From contig NZ_CBDCBD010000003.1 of assembly GCF_965214215.1 (NCBI RefSeq), forward strand, positions 1,178,001 through 1,242,000: a DNA stretch of 64,000 nt, in the 5' to 3' direction. Within the stretch, counting starts at the first letter, position 1. Every line of letters starts with the position of its first letter. This document shows positions 7,857-16,466 of this stretch, in pieces. This stretch comes from Poriferisodalis sp965214215 (GTDB lineage Bacteria > Actinomycetota > Acidimicrobiia > Acidimicrobiales > Poriferisodalaceae). The notes under the pieces are model-generated. The model saw only the letters and a program-made list of their open reading frames with translations, was not told the origin of the DNA and made no database searches. The position numbers were made by a program, and so were the translations under genes.

Positions 7857-7928
7857 GTGCTGCCGGGCAGTCCCATGAAGAATGGCCCAACTGATAGGGC
7901 TAAAGCGCCACAGGAGGCACATCCGACC

Positions 7929-8219
7929 ATGAACCTGAAGCCACTTGAGGACCGCATCGTCGTGCGTCCCAGCGACGCCGAGGAGACCACCGCCAGCGGG
8001 CTCGTCATCCCCGACACCGCCAAGGAAAAGCCCCAGCAGGGCGAGGTGCTCGCGGTTGGCCCGGGCAAGCGTTCCGACCAGTCAGGCGAGATCATCCAGA
8101 TGGACGTCGGCGTCGGCGACACCGTCGTCTACAGCAAGTACGGCGGCACCGAGATCACCGTGGCCGGCGAGGACCTGCTCATCCTGAGCGCCCGCGACGT
8201 GCTGGCCATCGTCGCCTGA
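7929..8219 (+). CDS. groES: Co-chaperonin GroES
   Basis: 96-aa Hsp10 that caps the GroEL ring. It begins MNLKPLEDRIVVRPSDAEE and has the mobile-loop region TTASGLVIPDTAKEKPQQG, then GDTVVYSKYGGTEI. ATG 7929 is chosen because AGGAGG lies at 7912-7917 and the N-terminus is then canonical. An earlier in-frame start would lie inside the CIRCE region. Confidence 0.97.
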   Translation: MNLKPLEDRIVVRPSDAEETTASGLVIPDTAKEKPQQGEVLAVGPGKRSDQSGEIIQMDVGVGDTVVYSKYGGTEITVAGEDLLILSARDVLAIVA

Positions 8220-8253
8220 CCCACGCTGCGACGACAAGAAAGAGAACCAACAC

Positions 8254-9906
8254 ATGCCGAAGATTCTGAAGTTCAGCGAAGAGGCCCGTCGTGGTCTCGA
8301 GGCTGGCGTCAACAAGCTGGCCGACGCTGTCAAGGTGACCTTGGGACCCAAGGGCCGCAACGTCGTGCTCGAGAAGTCGTTCGGGGCACCGACCATCACC
8401 AACGACGGCGTGAGCATCGCCCGTGAGATCGAGCTGGACGACCCGTTCGAGAACATGGGCGCTCAGCTCGTCAAGGAAGTAGCCACCAAGACCAACGATG
8501 TCGCCGGCGACGGCACCACCACCGCGACGGTGCTGGCTCAGGCCATGGTCCGTGAGGGCCTGCGCAACGTTGCTGCGGGTGCCAACCCGATGGAGCTCAA
8601 GCGGGGCATCGAAGCCGCTGTGAGTGCGGCCGTCGACTCGATGGGCGACATGTCCACCGATGTCTCCGACGACAAGGGCAAGATCGCCAGCGTGGCCGGC
8701 ATCTCCTCGGCCGACACTACGATCGGCGAGACCCTCGCTGAGGCCTTCGACAAGGTCGGCAAGGACGGCGTCATCTCGGTGGAGGAGTCCAACACGTTCG
8801 GCGTGGACCTCGAGTTCACCGAAGGCATGCAGTTCGACAAGGGCTTCCTGTCGCCGTATTTCGTGACCGATCCCGACCGCCAGGAAGCAGTCTTCGACGA
8901 TCCGTACCTGCTGTTCGTCAACGGCAAGATCGCCTCGGTGACCGAGCTGGTCCCCGTGCTCGAGAAGGTCATGCAGGGCGGCAAGGCGCTGGTGATCATC
9001 GCCGAGGACGTCGAGGGCGAGGCGCTCGCCACGCTTGTGGTCAACAAGATCCGCGGCACGTTCTCATCGGCCGCGGTGAAGGCGCCCGGCTTCGGCGAGC
9101 GGCGCAAGGCGATGCTGGCCGACATGGCGATTCTCACCGGCGGTCAGGTCATCTCCGAAGAGGTGGGCCTGAAGCTGGAGAACACCACGGTCGACCTGCT
9201 GGGCACCGCCCGCAAGGTGATCATCACCAAGGACGAGACCACCATCGTGGACGGTGGCGGCGATTCCGGCGACGTCGAGGGTCGTGTGGTTCAGATCAAG
9301 CGTGAGATCGACGACACCGACTCCGACTGGGATCGCGAGAAGCTGCAGGAACGGCTGGCGAAGTTGGCCGGCGGCGTGGCAGTGATCCAGGTTGGCGCGG
9401 CCACCGAGGTCGAGCTGAAGGAAAAGAAGCACCGCATCGAGGACGCCGTGTCGGCGACCCGGGCTGCGATCGAAGAGGGCATCGTGCCCGGCGGCGGCAC
9501 AGCGCTGCTGCGGGCTCGTGCCGCAGTGGCAGCGCTGGATCTCGACGGCGACGAGGCCACCGGGGCTCGCATGGTGCACCGGGCGCTGGAAGGCCCCAGC
9601 CGCCAGATTGCGCAGAATGCAGGCTTCGAGGGCGCTGTCATCGTTCAGCAGATCGAGTCGTCCGACGGCAACACGGGCTTCAACGCCGACAACGGCAAGT
9701 TTGAAGACCTGGTCTCGGCCGGCGTCATCGATCCGGCGAAGGTGACCCGTGCGGCGCTGCAGAACGCGGCGTCCATCGCGGCTCTGCTGCTCACCACCGA
9801 GACGCTGGTGACAGACAAGCCCGAAGAGGCCGACCCCGCCGCTGCGGCCGCAGCTGCTGCTGCCATGGGCGGCGGTGGCATGGGCGGCATGCCGGGGATG
9901 ATGTAG
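8254..9906 (+). CDS. groEL: Chaperonin GroEL
   Basis: 550-aa Hsp60. Visible motifs include VTLGPKGRNVVLEKSFGAP, the ATP-binding DVAGDGTTTATVLAQ and the family signature AATEVELKEKKHRIEDA. The tail is the typical Gly/Met repeat ending GGMGGMPGMM. It lies 34 nt after groES under the same CIRCE control. Having a groES partner suggests it is the main housekeeping copy, though actinobacteria often carry a second groEL. Confidence 0.98.
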   Translation: MPKILKFSEEARRGLEAGVNKLADAVKVTLGPKGRNVVLEKSFGAPTITNDGVSIAREIELDDPFENMGAQLVKEVATKTNDVAGDGTTTATVLAQAMVREGLRNVAAGANPMELKRGIEAAVSAAVDSMGDMSTDVSDDKGKIASVAGISSADTTIGETLAEAFDKVGKDGVISVEESNTFGVDLEFTEGMQFDKGFLSPYFVTDPDRQEAVFDDPYLLFVNGKIASVTELVPVLEKVMQGGKALVIIAEDVEGEALATLVVNKIRGTFSSAAVKAPGFGERRKAMLADMAILTGGQVISEEVGLKLENTTVDLLGTARKVIITKDETTIVDGGGDSGDVEGRVVQIKREIDDTDSDWDREKLQERLAKLAGGVAVIQVGAATEVELKEKKHRIEDAVSATRAAIEEGIVPGGGTALLRARAAVAALDLDGDEATGARMVHRALEGPSRQIAQNAGFEGAVIVQQIESSDGNTGFNADNGKFEDLVSAGVIDPAKVTRAALQNAASIAALLLTTETLVTDKPEEADPAAAAAAAAAMGGGGMGGMPGMM

Positions 9907-9957
9907 CTCCCGCTTCGGGTGGCCTGCAGGGCCGCCCATCAGCTGTCAACAACTCAC

Positions 9958-9989
9958 ACGCAGGGCCGGCAATATCGCCGGCCCTGCGT
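9958..9989 (+). terminator. 13-bp perfect hairpin after groEL
   Basis: ACGCAGGGCCGGC (9958-9970) and GCCGGCCCTGCGT (9977-9989) pair without mismatch around AATATC. It lies 52 nt after the groEL stop and separates groESL from guaA. Confidence 0.8.
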
Positions 9990-10090
9990 CGTTGGCGAGT
10001 TCAATTTGGAACCCCATCCCCCGGGCCGCTGAGGGTCCAGCGGTACCCTCGTTGTTTTCCCGAACGTGGCGCGGCTGCGGCGCCGGACTT

Positions 10091-11734
10091 ATGCCCCCAC
10101 ACTCTCCGGCGGCCGGCCCGGTCGCTCACCCGACGGTCTTGGTGGTGGACTTCGGCGCGCAGTACGCGCAGCTCATCGCCCGGCGGGTGCGTGAAGCGCA
10201 TGTGTACTCCGAGATCGTCCCTCACACGGCGACTGCGGCCGAGCTGGCCGAGCGCTCGCCCGCAGCGATCATCTTCAGCGGCGGACCGGCTTCGGTGCAC
10301 GTCGACGGTGCGCCCGGCATCGACCTCGGCGTCTACGAACTCGGCGTGCCGATCCTGGGCATCTGCTACGGGTCGCAGCTGCTGGCCCGCGATCTCGGCG
10401 GCACCGTGGATCGCAGCGGCCGTGGCGAGTACGGGCGCACGGGGTTGCGCCGCACCGGCGCGTCGTCGCAGTTGCTCGACCCCGTTGCCGACGGGGGTAC
10501 TGCACACGATTCCGGCGAGGACGCCGACAACGATCACAGTGAAGCCGCCGGCCGGAGCGGCACGGCACCCGCAGAGTCGGTGTGGATGTCGCATTTCGAT
10601 GCCGTGGTAGCGCCTCCGCCGGGATTCGAGATCACTGCCTCCACGCCCGACAGTCCCGCTGCAGTCATCGAAGACTCGCGGCGGCGCTTCTTCGGCGTGC
10701 AGTATCACCCCGAAGTCGCACACACCCCCAGTGGTCAAGCCCAGCTGGAGCGGTTCCTGCACGACATCTGCCAGATCAACGCCGAGTGGACGATGACCAA
10801 CGTCATCACCGAGAGCGTCGAAGCCATCCGCGCTCAGGTCGGGGGGGCACGGGCCATCTGCGGGCTCTCGGGCGGGGTGGACAGTGCCGTAGCTGCAGCC
10901 CTGACACAGCGAGCGATCGGCAGTCAGCTCACGTGCGTGTTCGTGGACACCGGGCTCATGCGTGCCGGCGAGGGCGAGCAGGTCACCGACACGTTCCGGC
11001 GTACGCAGGGCATCGAGCTGATCCACGAGCGGGCCGCCGACGAGTTCTTCGATGCGCTGGCCGGCGTGACCGATCCCGAGGACAAGCGCAAGATCATCGG
11101 CGAGAAGTTCGTGCGCATCTTCGAGCGAGCCGCAGGCGGGATCACCGATGCCCGCTTCCTGGTGCAGGGCACTCTGTATCCCGACGTGATCGAATCGGGT
11201 TCGCCGACTGCGGCGAAGATCAAGAGCCACCACAACGTCGGCGGTCTGCCCGACGACATGACCTTCGAGCTGGTCGAGCCGCTGCGGAACCTGTTCAAAG
11301 ACGAGGTGCGCGCCGTCGGGGCCGAGCTCGGCCTGCCGGCCGAGATCATTCAGCGCCAGCCGTTCCCGGGGCCGGGCCTCGGCGTGCGGATCGTGGGCGA
11401 AGTCACACCCGAAGCCGTCGAGACGGTGCGCGCGGCCGATGTCATTGTGCGTGAAGAGATCTCGAAGGCTGGATTGGACGGCGAGGTCTGGCAGGGCTTC
11501 GCCGTGCTGGCCGACATCCGCAGCGTGGGCGTGATGGGCGACGAGCGCACCTATGCCCGCCCGATCATTGTGCGCGCCGTCACCAGCGAAGACGCAATGA
11601 CCGCCGACTGGGCCCGCCTGCCCCACGATCTGCTCGAGCAGATGTCATCTCGGATCGTGAACGAGGTGCCCGGCGTGAACCGGGTCGTCTACGACATCAC
11701 CTCCAAACCCCCCGGCACCATCGAATGGGAATAG
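10091..11734 (+). CDS. guaA: GMP synthase (glutamine-hydrolysing)
   Basis: Converts XMP to GMP with glutamine and ATP. The N-terminal class-I amidotransferase domain has FGAQYAQLIARRVRE, the nucleophile Cys in GICYGSQLLA and the His/Glu pair in YHPEV. The synthetase domain has the PP-loop SGGVDSAVAA, then PHNVGGL-like KSHHNVGGLPDDM, and the dimerisation end NEVPGVNRVVYDITSKPPGTIEWE. An acidic insertion of about 30 residues sits between the YGRTGLRRTG strand and WMSHFD. ATG 10091 gives 547 aa; an upstream in-frame start at 9992 would add 33 unrelated residues. Confidence 0.95.
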   Translation: MPPHSPAAGPVAHPTVLVVDFGAQYAQLIARRVREAHVYSEIVPHTATAAELAERSPAAIIFSGGPASVHVDGAPGIDLGVYELGVPILGICYGSQLLARDLGGTVDRSGRGEYGRTGLRRTGASSQLLDPVADGGTAHDSGEDADNDHSEAAGRSGTAPAESVWMSHFDAVVAPPPGFEITASTPDSPAAVIEDSRRRFFGVQYHPEVAHTPSGQAQLERFLHDICQINAEWTMTNVITESVEAIRAQVGGARAICGLSGGVDSAVAAALTQRAIGSQLTCVFVDTGLMRAGEGEQVTDTFRRTQGIELIHERAADEFFDALAGVTDPEDKRKIIGEKFVRIFERAAGGITDARFLVQGTLYPDVIESGSPTAAKIKSHHNVGGLPDDMTFELVEPLRNLFKDEVRAVGAELGLPAEIIQRQPFPGPGLGVRIVGEVTPEAVETVRAADVIVREEISKAGLDGEVWQGFAVLADIRSVGVMGDERTYARPIIVRAVTSEDAMTADWARLPHDLLEQMSSRIVNEVPGVNRVVYDITSKPPGTIEWE

Positions 11735-11859
11735 CCGAGCCTTCGTCCTTTTGTGGGATCAGGGCTGCTTGGCCCCTGTCGCCACGCTCAGCCGACTGCG
11801 CCTGGACCAACTAACGGGTCCCTGTCACTCAGCGCACGGGCATCATGTCCGGTTGCTCC
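11735..11859. other. Intergenic stretch between guaA and the iteron array
   Basis: No gene, RNA or clear hairpin terminator is visible between the guaA stop and the first 17-bp iteron. Confidence 0.5.
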
Positions 11860-11876
11860 AAATGCATGATTCGCAG
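11860..11876 (+). repeat. 17-bp palindromic iteron, left copy
   Basis: AAATGCATGATTCGCAG matches the two right-hand copies at 14 of 17 positions. Once the IS and one TTAA are removed, it lies exactly 23 bp before the next copy. Confidence 0.65.
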
Positions 11877-11880
11877 ACCT

Positions 11881-13569
11881 TTAACCCTGATTCTTCATGG
11901 GGCTGTGGGTCGGTGCGGTGTGGGTCCGCGGAAAAGCCCCTCTGACCTGCGACGATGCATGGCGTTGAGTCAAGCATCAGCGAGTTCAGGGGGGCATCTC
12001 CGAGGTGAAACCTACCAGTGTCACGAACGCGCAGTTGACAGGCGGCGGGGACCGGGTTGTTTGGGGTGCGGGCCTGTTCGCTCTGGGGCGGTTCGCGGAC
12101 CGTGTGGGGCTGACCGAAGCGCTGTCGGCGGCGGTGCCCGCACGCGGGGAGCGCGCCCCGGTTCATGACCGCGGCGCGGTTTTGGTTCATGCGTTGTTGG
12201 TGCTGGCGGGCGGCGGTGAGGCGTGCACCGATATCGAGTATCTGCGTGCTCAGCGTGAGCTGTTCGGCGAGGTGGCGTCGGACTCGACGCTGTATCGCAC
12301 TCTCACCGGTCTGGGCCCCGGCGGCCCCGAAGCGCTGATGGGCGCAGCGGCAGCGGTACGCGAGCGGCTGTGGGCCGGCCGTGATCGCGGTCGCCCGCTG
12401 GTGGTCGACGTCGACTCGACATTGGTGGAGATCCACTCGGAGAACAAGGAGGGCGCAGCGCCGCATTTCAAGGGCGGCTACGGGTTTCATCCGATGGTGT
12501 GCTCGACCGCGGACGGGGAGCCGCTGTGGGTCAAGCAGCGTCCGGGCAACGCCGCAGCGAACGACATCGCCGATCATCTCGAAGTGATCGACGCCGCGGT
12601 GTCGATGCTGCCCGAGCCCGACGCGGCAGGGCACCGCCCAGGCGACGACAGCGAGCTGGCGCAGCGTTCGCTGGTGGTGCGCATCGACGCGGCGGGCTGC
12701 TCGGCGAAGCTCGCGAAAGGACTGCGGGACCGCAACATCGGGTTCATGGTGTCAGCACGCTCGACGCCCGGCATCCAAGCAGCGATCCGCGGCGCTTTGG
12801 GCGACCCGGGCCGCTGGCACAACGCCGCCAAGAGGCCCCGCCAGCGCAAGCCCGGCCGCGCTCAGGTCGCGGACCTCACCGACCTCGTCGACCTGCCGGG
12901 CTGGCCCGCTCGAACCCGGCTGATAGTGCGCCGCGAACCATTGCATCCCGGCGCGCAGCGCAGCCTGTTCGGAAGCGACAACTACCGATACTGGGGATTC
13001 CTCACCGACCGGACCGGCGACACAGCCCAGCTCGACCGTCTCATGCGCTCACACGCCGACGTCGAGAACGCCATCTGCCGGCTCAAAGACAGCGGCCTGG
13101 CCCGCATGCCGTTCACCGACTGGCACGCCAACAGCGCCTGGGCCGCCCTGGCCATGACCGGCCTCGCGCTCGTGGGATGGTTCCAGACCCGCTGCCTCAC
13201 CGGAACGCTGCGCCGAGCAGCCCCCAAACGGCTCCGCTGGCAGCTGTGGCACCTCCCAGCGGTCGTGTGCCACAGCGCACGACGCGTCCTGCTGCGGCTC
13301 CCCCAACAACACCCCGGCGCCCGAGCCCTGCTCGCCATCGCCCACCCCCGCTGACCCGCCGCGGCACCCGAACTCGACGATGCCCGCACCAGCGGGCCGG
13401 CTCCGCCGCGCCCCCGAACACGCCCCACAGCATGCCCACACCCAAATCGGAGCCAAAAACAGCCCGGCCGAGCCCCGGCCCGCACCCCGACAACCCCGAC
13501 ACGACAAATCAGGCCAACCGGCATGCCCAAAAGACGACTCGCGGCATTCTCATGAATAATCAGGGTTAA
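11881..13569 (+). mobile_element. IS1380-family insertion sequence flanked by TTAA
   Basis: Left end from 11885 begins CCCTGATTCTTCATG; right end, read inwards from 13565, begins CCCTGATTATTCATG (one mismatch in the first 15). TTAA flanks both sides (11881-11884 and 13566-13569) as a 4-bp target duplication. The element is ~1.68 kb with one transposase gene. The flanking 23-bp iterons fall back into register when the element and one TTAA are removed, which confirms the boundaries. Confidence 0.85.
12005..13354 (+). CDS. IS1380-family DDE transposase
   Basis: 449 aa, the usual length for the family. The first catalytic Asp region is PLVVDVDSTLVEIHSENKEG, followed by HFKGGYGFHPMVC. The second Asp is in LVVRIDAAGCSAKL. 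The C-terminal half contains ADVENAICRLKDSGLARMPF with a conserved acidic residue, then NSAWAALAMTGLALVGWFQ. The frame is intact from GTG 12005, so the element may still be active. Confidence 0.9.
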   Translation: MKPTSVTNAQLTGGGDRVVWGAGLFALGRFADRVGLTEALSAAVPARGERAPVHDRGAVLVHALLVLAGGGEACTDIEYLRAQRELFGEVASDSTLYRTLTGLGPGGPEALMGAAAAVRERLWAGRDRGRPLVVDVDSTLVEIHSENKEGAAPHFKGGYGFHPMVCSTADGEPLWVKQRPGNAAANDIADHLEVIDAAVSMLPEPDAAGHRPGDDSELAQRSLVVRIDAAGCSAKLAKGLRDRNIGFMVSARSTPGIQAAIRGALGDPGRWHNAAKRPRQRKPGRAQVADLTDLVDLPGWPARTRLIVRREPLHPGAQRSLFGSDNYRYWGFLTDRTGDTAQLDRLMRSHADVENAICRLKDSGLARMPFTDWHANSAWAALAMTGLALVGWFQTRCLTGTLRRAAPKRLRWQLWHLPAVVCHSARRVLLRLPQQHPGARALLAIAHPR

Positions 13570-13607
13570 CTGCATGAATTGCAGAGCGCAAACTGCATGA
13601 ATTGCAG
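13568..13607 (+). repeat. Two 17-bp palindromic iterons, right copies
   Basis: AACTGCATGAATTGCAG occurs at 13568-13584 and again at 13591-13607, period 23. With the flanking TT the second copy has 7-bp palindromic arms. They sit beside the IS right end and past the hicB stop. No gene is associated with them now. Confidence 0.8.
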
Positions 13608-13657
13608 TTGTCCGGTTGTCCGAGTCGGTTGCGGGCTGTCGGATTCGCCGGGCTGGT

Positions 13658-14146
13658 TCAGAGTGCCGGGGCGGGATCAACGCTTGGTGACCACCGCTCG
13701 AGCGGTGCGACTTCGCTGACCATGTGCAGGCCCATGGCGGCCAATGCTCGTTCGATTTCGCTCGGCTTGGCGGGACGGAAGATGTCGGTGAGACGACGAG
13801 CACGTGAAGGGCGCATGCCGATGCGGCGCGCCAGCTCGGTTGCCGTGACACCCTCGGCTCGCAAGGCCTCGTGGAGCGCGAACTGTTCTGCCACTGACGC
13901 GGACACTGCGACGAGCACTTGGCCGGGCTCGGCCTCGCTCGGCTCAGGCAGGGGCTCATTGTCTTCGATGCAGAGGCTCAGCGCCGTCTCGAGGCAGTCG
14001 CGCAGGTGGTCGTTCACTTCCTGCACCGACCAACCGCTGGTGTGCGCCGAATGGACATCTGGGAACGTTGCGAGGTAGCACGTCCGCCCCGTCGCCGCGG
14101 CCTCCTCCTCATCGCGTTCGACGATGCACGGATACGCGTAACGCAT
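13658..14146 (-). CDS. hicB: HicB-family antitoxin with C-terminal helix-turn-helix
   Basis: 162 aa. The N-terminal partial RNase-H-like HicB fold is MRYAYPCIVERDEEE through TFPDVHSAHTSGWSVQEVNDHLRDCLETAL. The C-terminal helix-turn-helix GVTATELARRIGMRPSRARRLTDIF should bind the promoter. ATG 14146 restores the canonical N-terminus; a longer in-frame start would overlap hicA. The gene lies just downstream of hicA on the same strand. Confidence 0.85.
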   Translation of the reverse strand: MRYAYPCIVERDEEEAAATGRTCYLATFPDVHSAHTSGWSVQEVNDHLRDCLETALSLCIEDNEPLPEPSEAEPGQVLVAVSASVAEQFALHEALRAEGVTATELARRIGMRPSRARRLTDIFRPAKPSEIERALAAMGLHMVSEVAPLERWSPSVDPAPAL

Positions 14147-14150
14147 CGAT

Positions 14151-14357
14151 TCAGAACTCCTTCTTGTCGATGTCGAGATCCCCCAGCATCTTGCGCAAGA
14201 GACCCCGACCGAGTTCCCCATGCCGCAAGGTCGTCGTTCGTTCGCCCAGTCGAACCTGGGCGTGACTGCCCTTGCCGTGTTCGGGCAGATACGCGACCGC
14301 GAGCCTCCGCTGTCGAGCGTAGCGGCGGAGGCGGCGCAGGAACTCCCGGTCAGTCAT
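14151..14357 (-). CDS. hicA: HicA-family mRNA interferase toxin
   Basis: 68-aa dsRNA-binding-like toxin. The catalytic His is in the KGSHAQVRLGERTTTLRHG segment, matching the GSH...HG pattern of HicA. The C-terminal GLLRKMLGDLDIDKKEF is typical. ATG 14357 is preferred; GTG 14372 adds five residues and would lie after a possible -35 TTGACG (14389-14394). The gene order hicA-hicB is canonical. The start context lacks the leaderless TANNNT seen for other modules here. Confidence 0.85.
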   Translation of the reverse strand: MTDREFLRRLRRYARQRRLAVAYLPEHGKGSHAQVRLGERTTTLRHGELGRGLLRKMLGDLDIDKKEF

Positions 14358-14457
14358 GCGCCGTAAGACCACTGACGCAACCGCCTCGCGTCAACTGATT
14401 TTCGGAGGTCAGGAATTCACCACCATCATCGGCGAGCAGCAATAGCCGAGCCGAGTG

Positions 14458-14724
14458 TCACCGGGGTCGGTACACCTCGCGCCGATGCCCGACGCGGATG
14501 ATGTGCACAACCAGCCGATCATCGAGCACCTCATAGAGAATCCGGTACGCGCCGACGCGGACCAGGTAGACGGCGTCTTCTCCGCTGAGCGCGATGCAAC
14601 CGTTCGGTCGCGGTTCGTCGGCCAGCAGGTCAATTGCGGCTCGGATGCGTTGCTGGTCGCTGCGCGGCAGTTGCCGGATTGTTTTGACCGCTCGCCGAGC
14701 GACCGCGACTCGATACCGGCTCAC
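14458..14724 (-). CDS. relE: RelE/ParE-family toxin
   Basis: 88 aa with the RelE fold pattern YRVAVARRAVKTIRQLPRSDQQRI, then GAYRILYEVLDDRLVVHIIRVGHRREVYR. The basic residues near the C-terminus (R, H, RR) fit ribosome-dependent mRNA cleavage. GTG 14724 overlaps the antitoxin stop, so the pair is translationally coupled. Confidence 0.87.
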   Translation of the reverse strand: MSRYRVAVARRAVKTIRQLPRSDQQRIRAAIDLLADEPRPNGCIALSGEDAVYLVRVGAYRILYEVLDDRLVVHIIRVGHRREVYRPR

Positions 14725-14972
14725 TGCATTCCCAGCTCAGCTTTGACCTCGTCCCATGGCACGTAGTCGTCCTCTTGCCGCGCCGCCGCGAGTTCGCGGC
14801 GATCGTCGGTGTCATCGGCGATGTCGACGAGCCGGTCGAACGCCTCGACGCTCAGGATCACGGCCACTCGGCGGCCGTATTTCGTCATCGTGACCGGCTC
14901 CCCGGATCGGCGAGTCTCGTCGATCGTCTCGGCCAGCCGGCTGCGTGCCTCGCTCACGGCCAATTCAGTCAT
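14721..14972 (-). CDS. Phd/YefM-family antitoxin
   Basis: 83 aa. The N-terminal MTELAVSEARSRLAETIDETRRSGEPV then MTKYGRRVAVILSVEAFDRL is the Phd/YefM DNA-binding fold; the acidic C-terminus neutralises RelE. ATG 14972 is chosen over an in-frame start 75 codons upstream because it gives the canonical N-terminus and lies 6 nt after TACGGT. Confidence 0.87.
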   Translation of the reverse strand: MTELAVSEARSRLAETIDETRRSGEPVTMTKYGRRVAVILSVEAFDRLVDIADDTDDRRELAAARQEDDYVPWDEVKAELGMQ

Positions 14973-14987
14973 GTACAAACCGTACAA
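14973..14987 (-). promoter_or_regulatory. phd-relE promoter and operator
   Basis: On the minus strand TTGTACGGTTTGTAC directly precedes the ATG. It holds two TTGTAC half-sites and the leaderless -10 TACGGT (14979-14984), 6 nt from the start. TGTAC palindromic half-sites are known Phd/YefM operator elements. Confidence 0.55.
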
Positions 14988-15165
14988 CTCAGAAACCAGA
15001 AGCCGACACTGCGCCCAAGCCTCACTGACCGCCTGTCCGTTCAGCCTCCAAATTGAATTTCGCATGTCCTCTGCTTGGAGATGTGCACTGCACTCCCTGG
15101 ATAGCTGCACACGACGGGACCGATGGTCTGGTTCCCATCGTCTGCGCCCGTCCGTTACAAGATGT

Positions 15166-15211
15166 ACTGATTGAAAACTGAATTTTGAATCAGTCACTAG
15201 TTGGCTATGAT
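15166..15211 (+). promoter_or_regulatory. 29-bp palindrome and leaderless promoter of the DUF4143 ATPase gene
   Basis: ACTGATT (15166-15172) and AATCAGT (15188-15194) are perfect arms of a larger near-palindrome centred at 15180. A possible -35 TTTTGA (15183-15188) lies inside it. The -10 TATGAT (15206-15211) follows a 17-nt spacer and ends 6 nt before the ATG. Confidence 0.55.
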
Positions 15212-15217
15212 CGACCG

Positions 15218-16429
15218 ATGCTGGTTGAGCGGGATCTGGCAGGTCGGCTGCGCGATGCTGCTAGCAAGTGGCCCGCTGTCACGCTGACAGGGCCGCGTCA
15301 AAGTGGGAAGACCACGCTGTGTCGCAGCGTTTTCGCCGACTACGCATACGTGTCGCTGGAATCTCCCGATACGCGCCAGTTCGCGACCGAGGATCCCCGC
15401 GGATTCCTGGCGTCGCTCACTGGGGGCGCCATTATCGATGAGATTCAGCGCGAGCCCGACTTGGTGTCGTACCTCCAAGGCATCATCGACGACAGCCCCC
15501 AGCCGGGACGCTGGATACTGACGGGCTCACACAACCTTGCGCTCGCGGCGTCGGTCAGCCAGTCGCTGACGGGCCGCACCGCGATGCTGCAACTCCTGCC
15601 GCTCACTCGCAACGAGATCGCCCGCTTTGGCAACCCCGCCATGAGCCTCGACGAAGCGCTGCACGCCGGTGGCTATCCCGCCATATTCGAGCGAGGAATC
15701 GAGCCTGCCGACTGGCACGCCGCCTATGTGGCGACCTATCTCGAACGAGACGTACGCACTATTACAAATGTCGGCGACCTCGATGCGCTCACTCGGTTCG
15801 TGCGGCTGTGCGCGGGCCTCTGCGGCCGACTCGTCAACTACTCCTCGCTCGCGGCCGACTGCGGCATCTCACAGCCCACTGCTAAGGCATGGCTGAGCAT
15901 TCTGGAAGCCACCTACGTGGCTTTCCGGCTGCCGGCGTTCCACGCGAACCTGCGCAAGCGCTTCGTCAAGATGCCCAAGCTCCACTTCTTCGATACCGGC
16001 TTGGCCTGCTGGCTGCTAGGCATCCGAGACCCGTCACAGCTCGCCAGCCATCCTCTGCGCGGTGCGCTGTTCGAGACATGGACAGCTTCGGAAATCGCAA
16101 AGCACCGGGCAAACCGAGGGCTGTCGGGCGGTTTGATGCACTACCGCGAGCGCGGCGGACGCGAAGCGGACATCGTGATCGAAGACACGGGCACCCTGAC
16201 GCTGGTGGAGGCGAAGGCGACAGCGACTCCCAGCGGCCGTTTGATCGCTCCTGCGGCTGCGCTGACTGAGCAGCTGAGCAGTCTGTCCACCGAGGTACGC
16301 GCCGCCGCCGTCTACGGCGGCAACAGCCGGCAACACCGAGGCGCTGGGGAGATCATCCCATGGCTCGAACTCGAAGCGTCCCCGCTAGCACAAGGCCCCA
16401 GCGTCACCGCAGCCCCCGAAGCGCCTTGA
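15218..16429 (+). CDS. DUF4143 / AAA_14 ATPase
   Basis: 403 aa. The AAA domain has Walker A LTGPRQSGKTTLCR and Walker B GGAIIDEIQREPDL, then a sensor-like WILTGSHNLAL. The C-terminal DUF4143 region has MPKLHFFDTGLACWLLGI and a nuclease-like core READIVIEDTGTLTLVEAKAT (D-ExK pattern). The family is widespread as lone accessory genes near TA loci; its biological role is unsettled. I chose ATG 15218 because the TATGAT hexamer stands 6 nt upstream; a TTG 33 nt earlier would lie inside the palindrome. Confidence 0.85.
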   Translation: MLVERDLAGRLRDAASKWPAVTLTGPRQSGKTTLCRSVFADYAYVSLESPDTRQFATEDPRGFLASLTGGAIIDEIQREPDLVSYLQGIIDDSPQPGRWILTGSHNLALAASVSQSLTGRTAMLQLLPLTRNEIARFGNPAMSLDEALHAGGYPAIFERGIEPADWHAAYVATYLERDVRTITNVGDLDALTRFVRLCAGLCGRLVNYSSLAADCGISQPTAKAWLSILEATYVAFRLPAFHANLRKRFVKMPKLHFFDTGLACWLLGIRDPSQLASHPLRGALFETWTASEIAKHRANRGLSGGLMHYRERGGREADIVIEDTGTLTLVEAKATATPSGRLIAPAAALTEQLSSLSTEVRAAAVYGGNSRQHRGAGEIIPWLELEASPLAQGPSVTAAPEAP

Positions 16430-16466
16430 CAGCGTCGGGTACGGTCGCCTTGATCCGGAGGGGCCC

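Noticed and set aside
9992..10090. Upstream extension of guaA
   Set aside because: The extra 33 residues are unlike any GuaA N-terminus and begin at the edge of the groEL terminator; ATG 10091 is better.
10001..11626. Long minus-strand frame opposite guaA (541 codons)
   Set aside because: Shadow frame of a GC-rich gene; composition is Arg/His/Gly-heavy with no motif.
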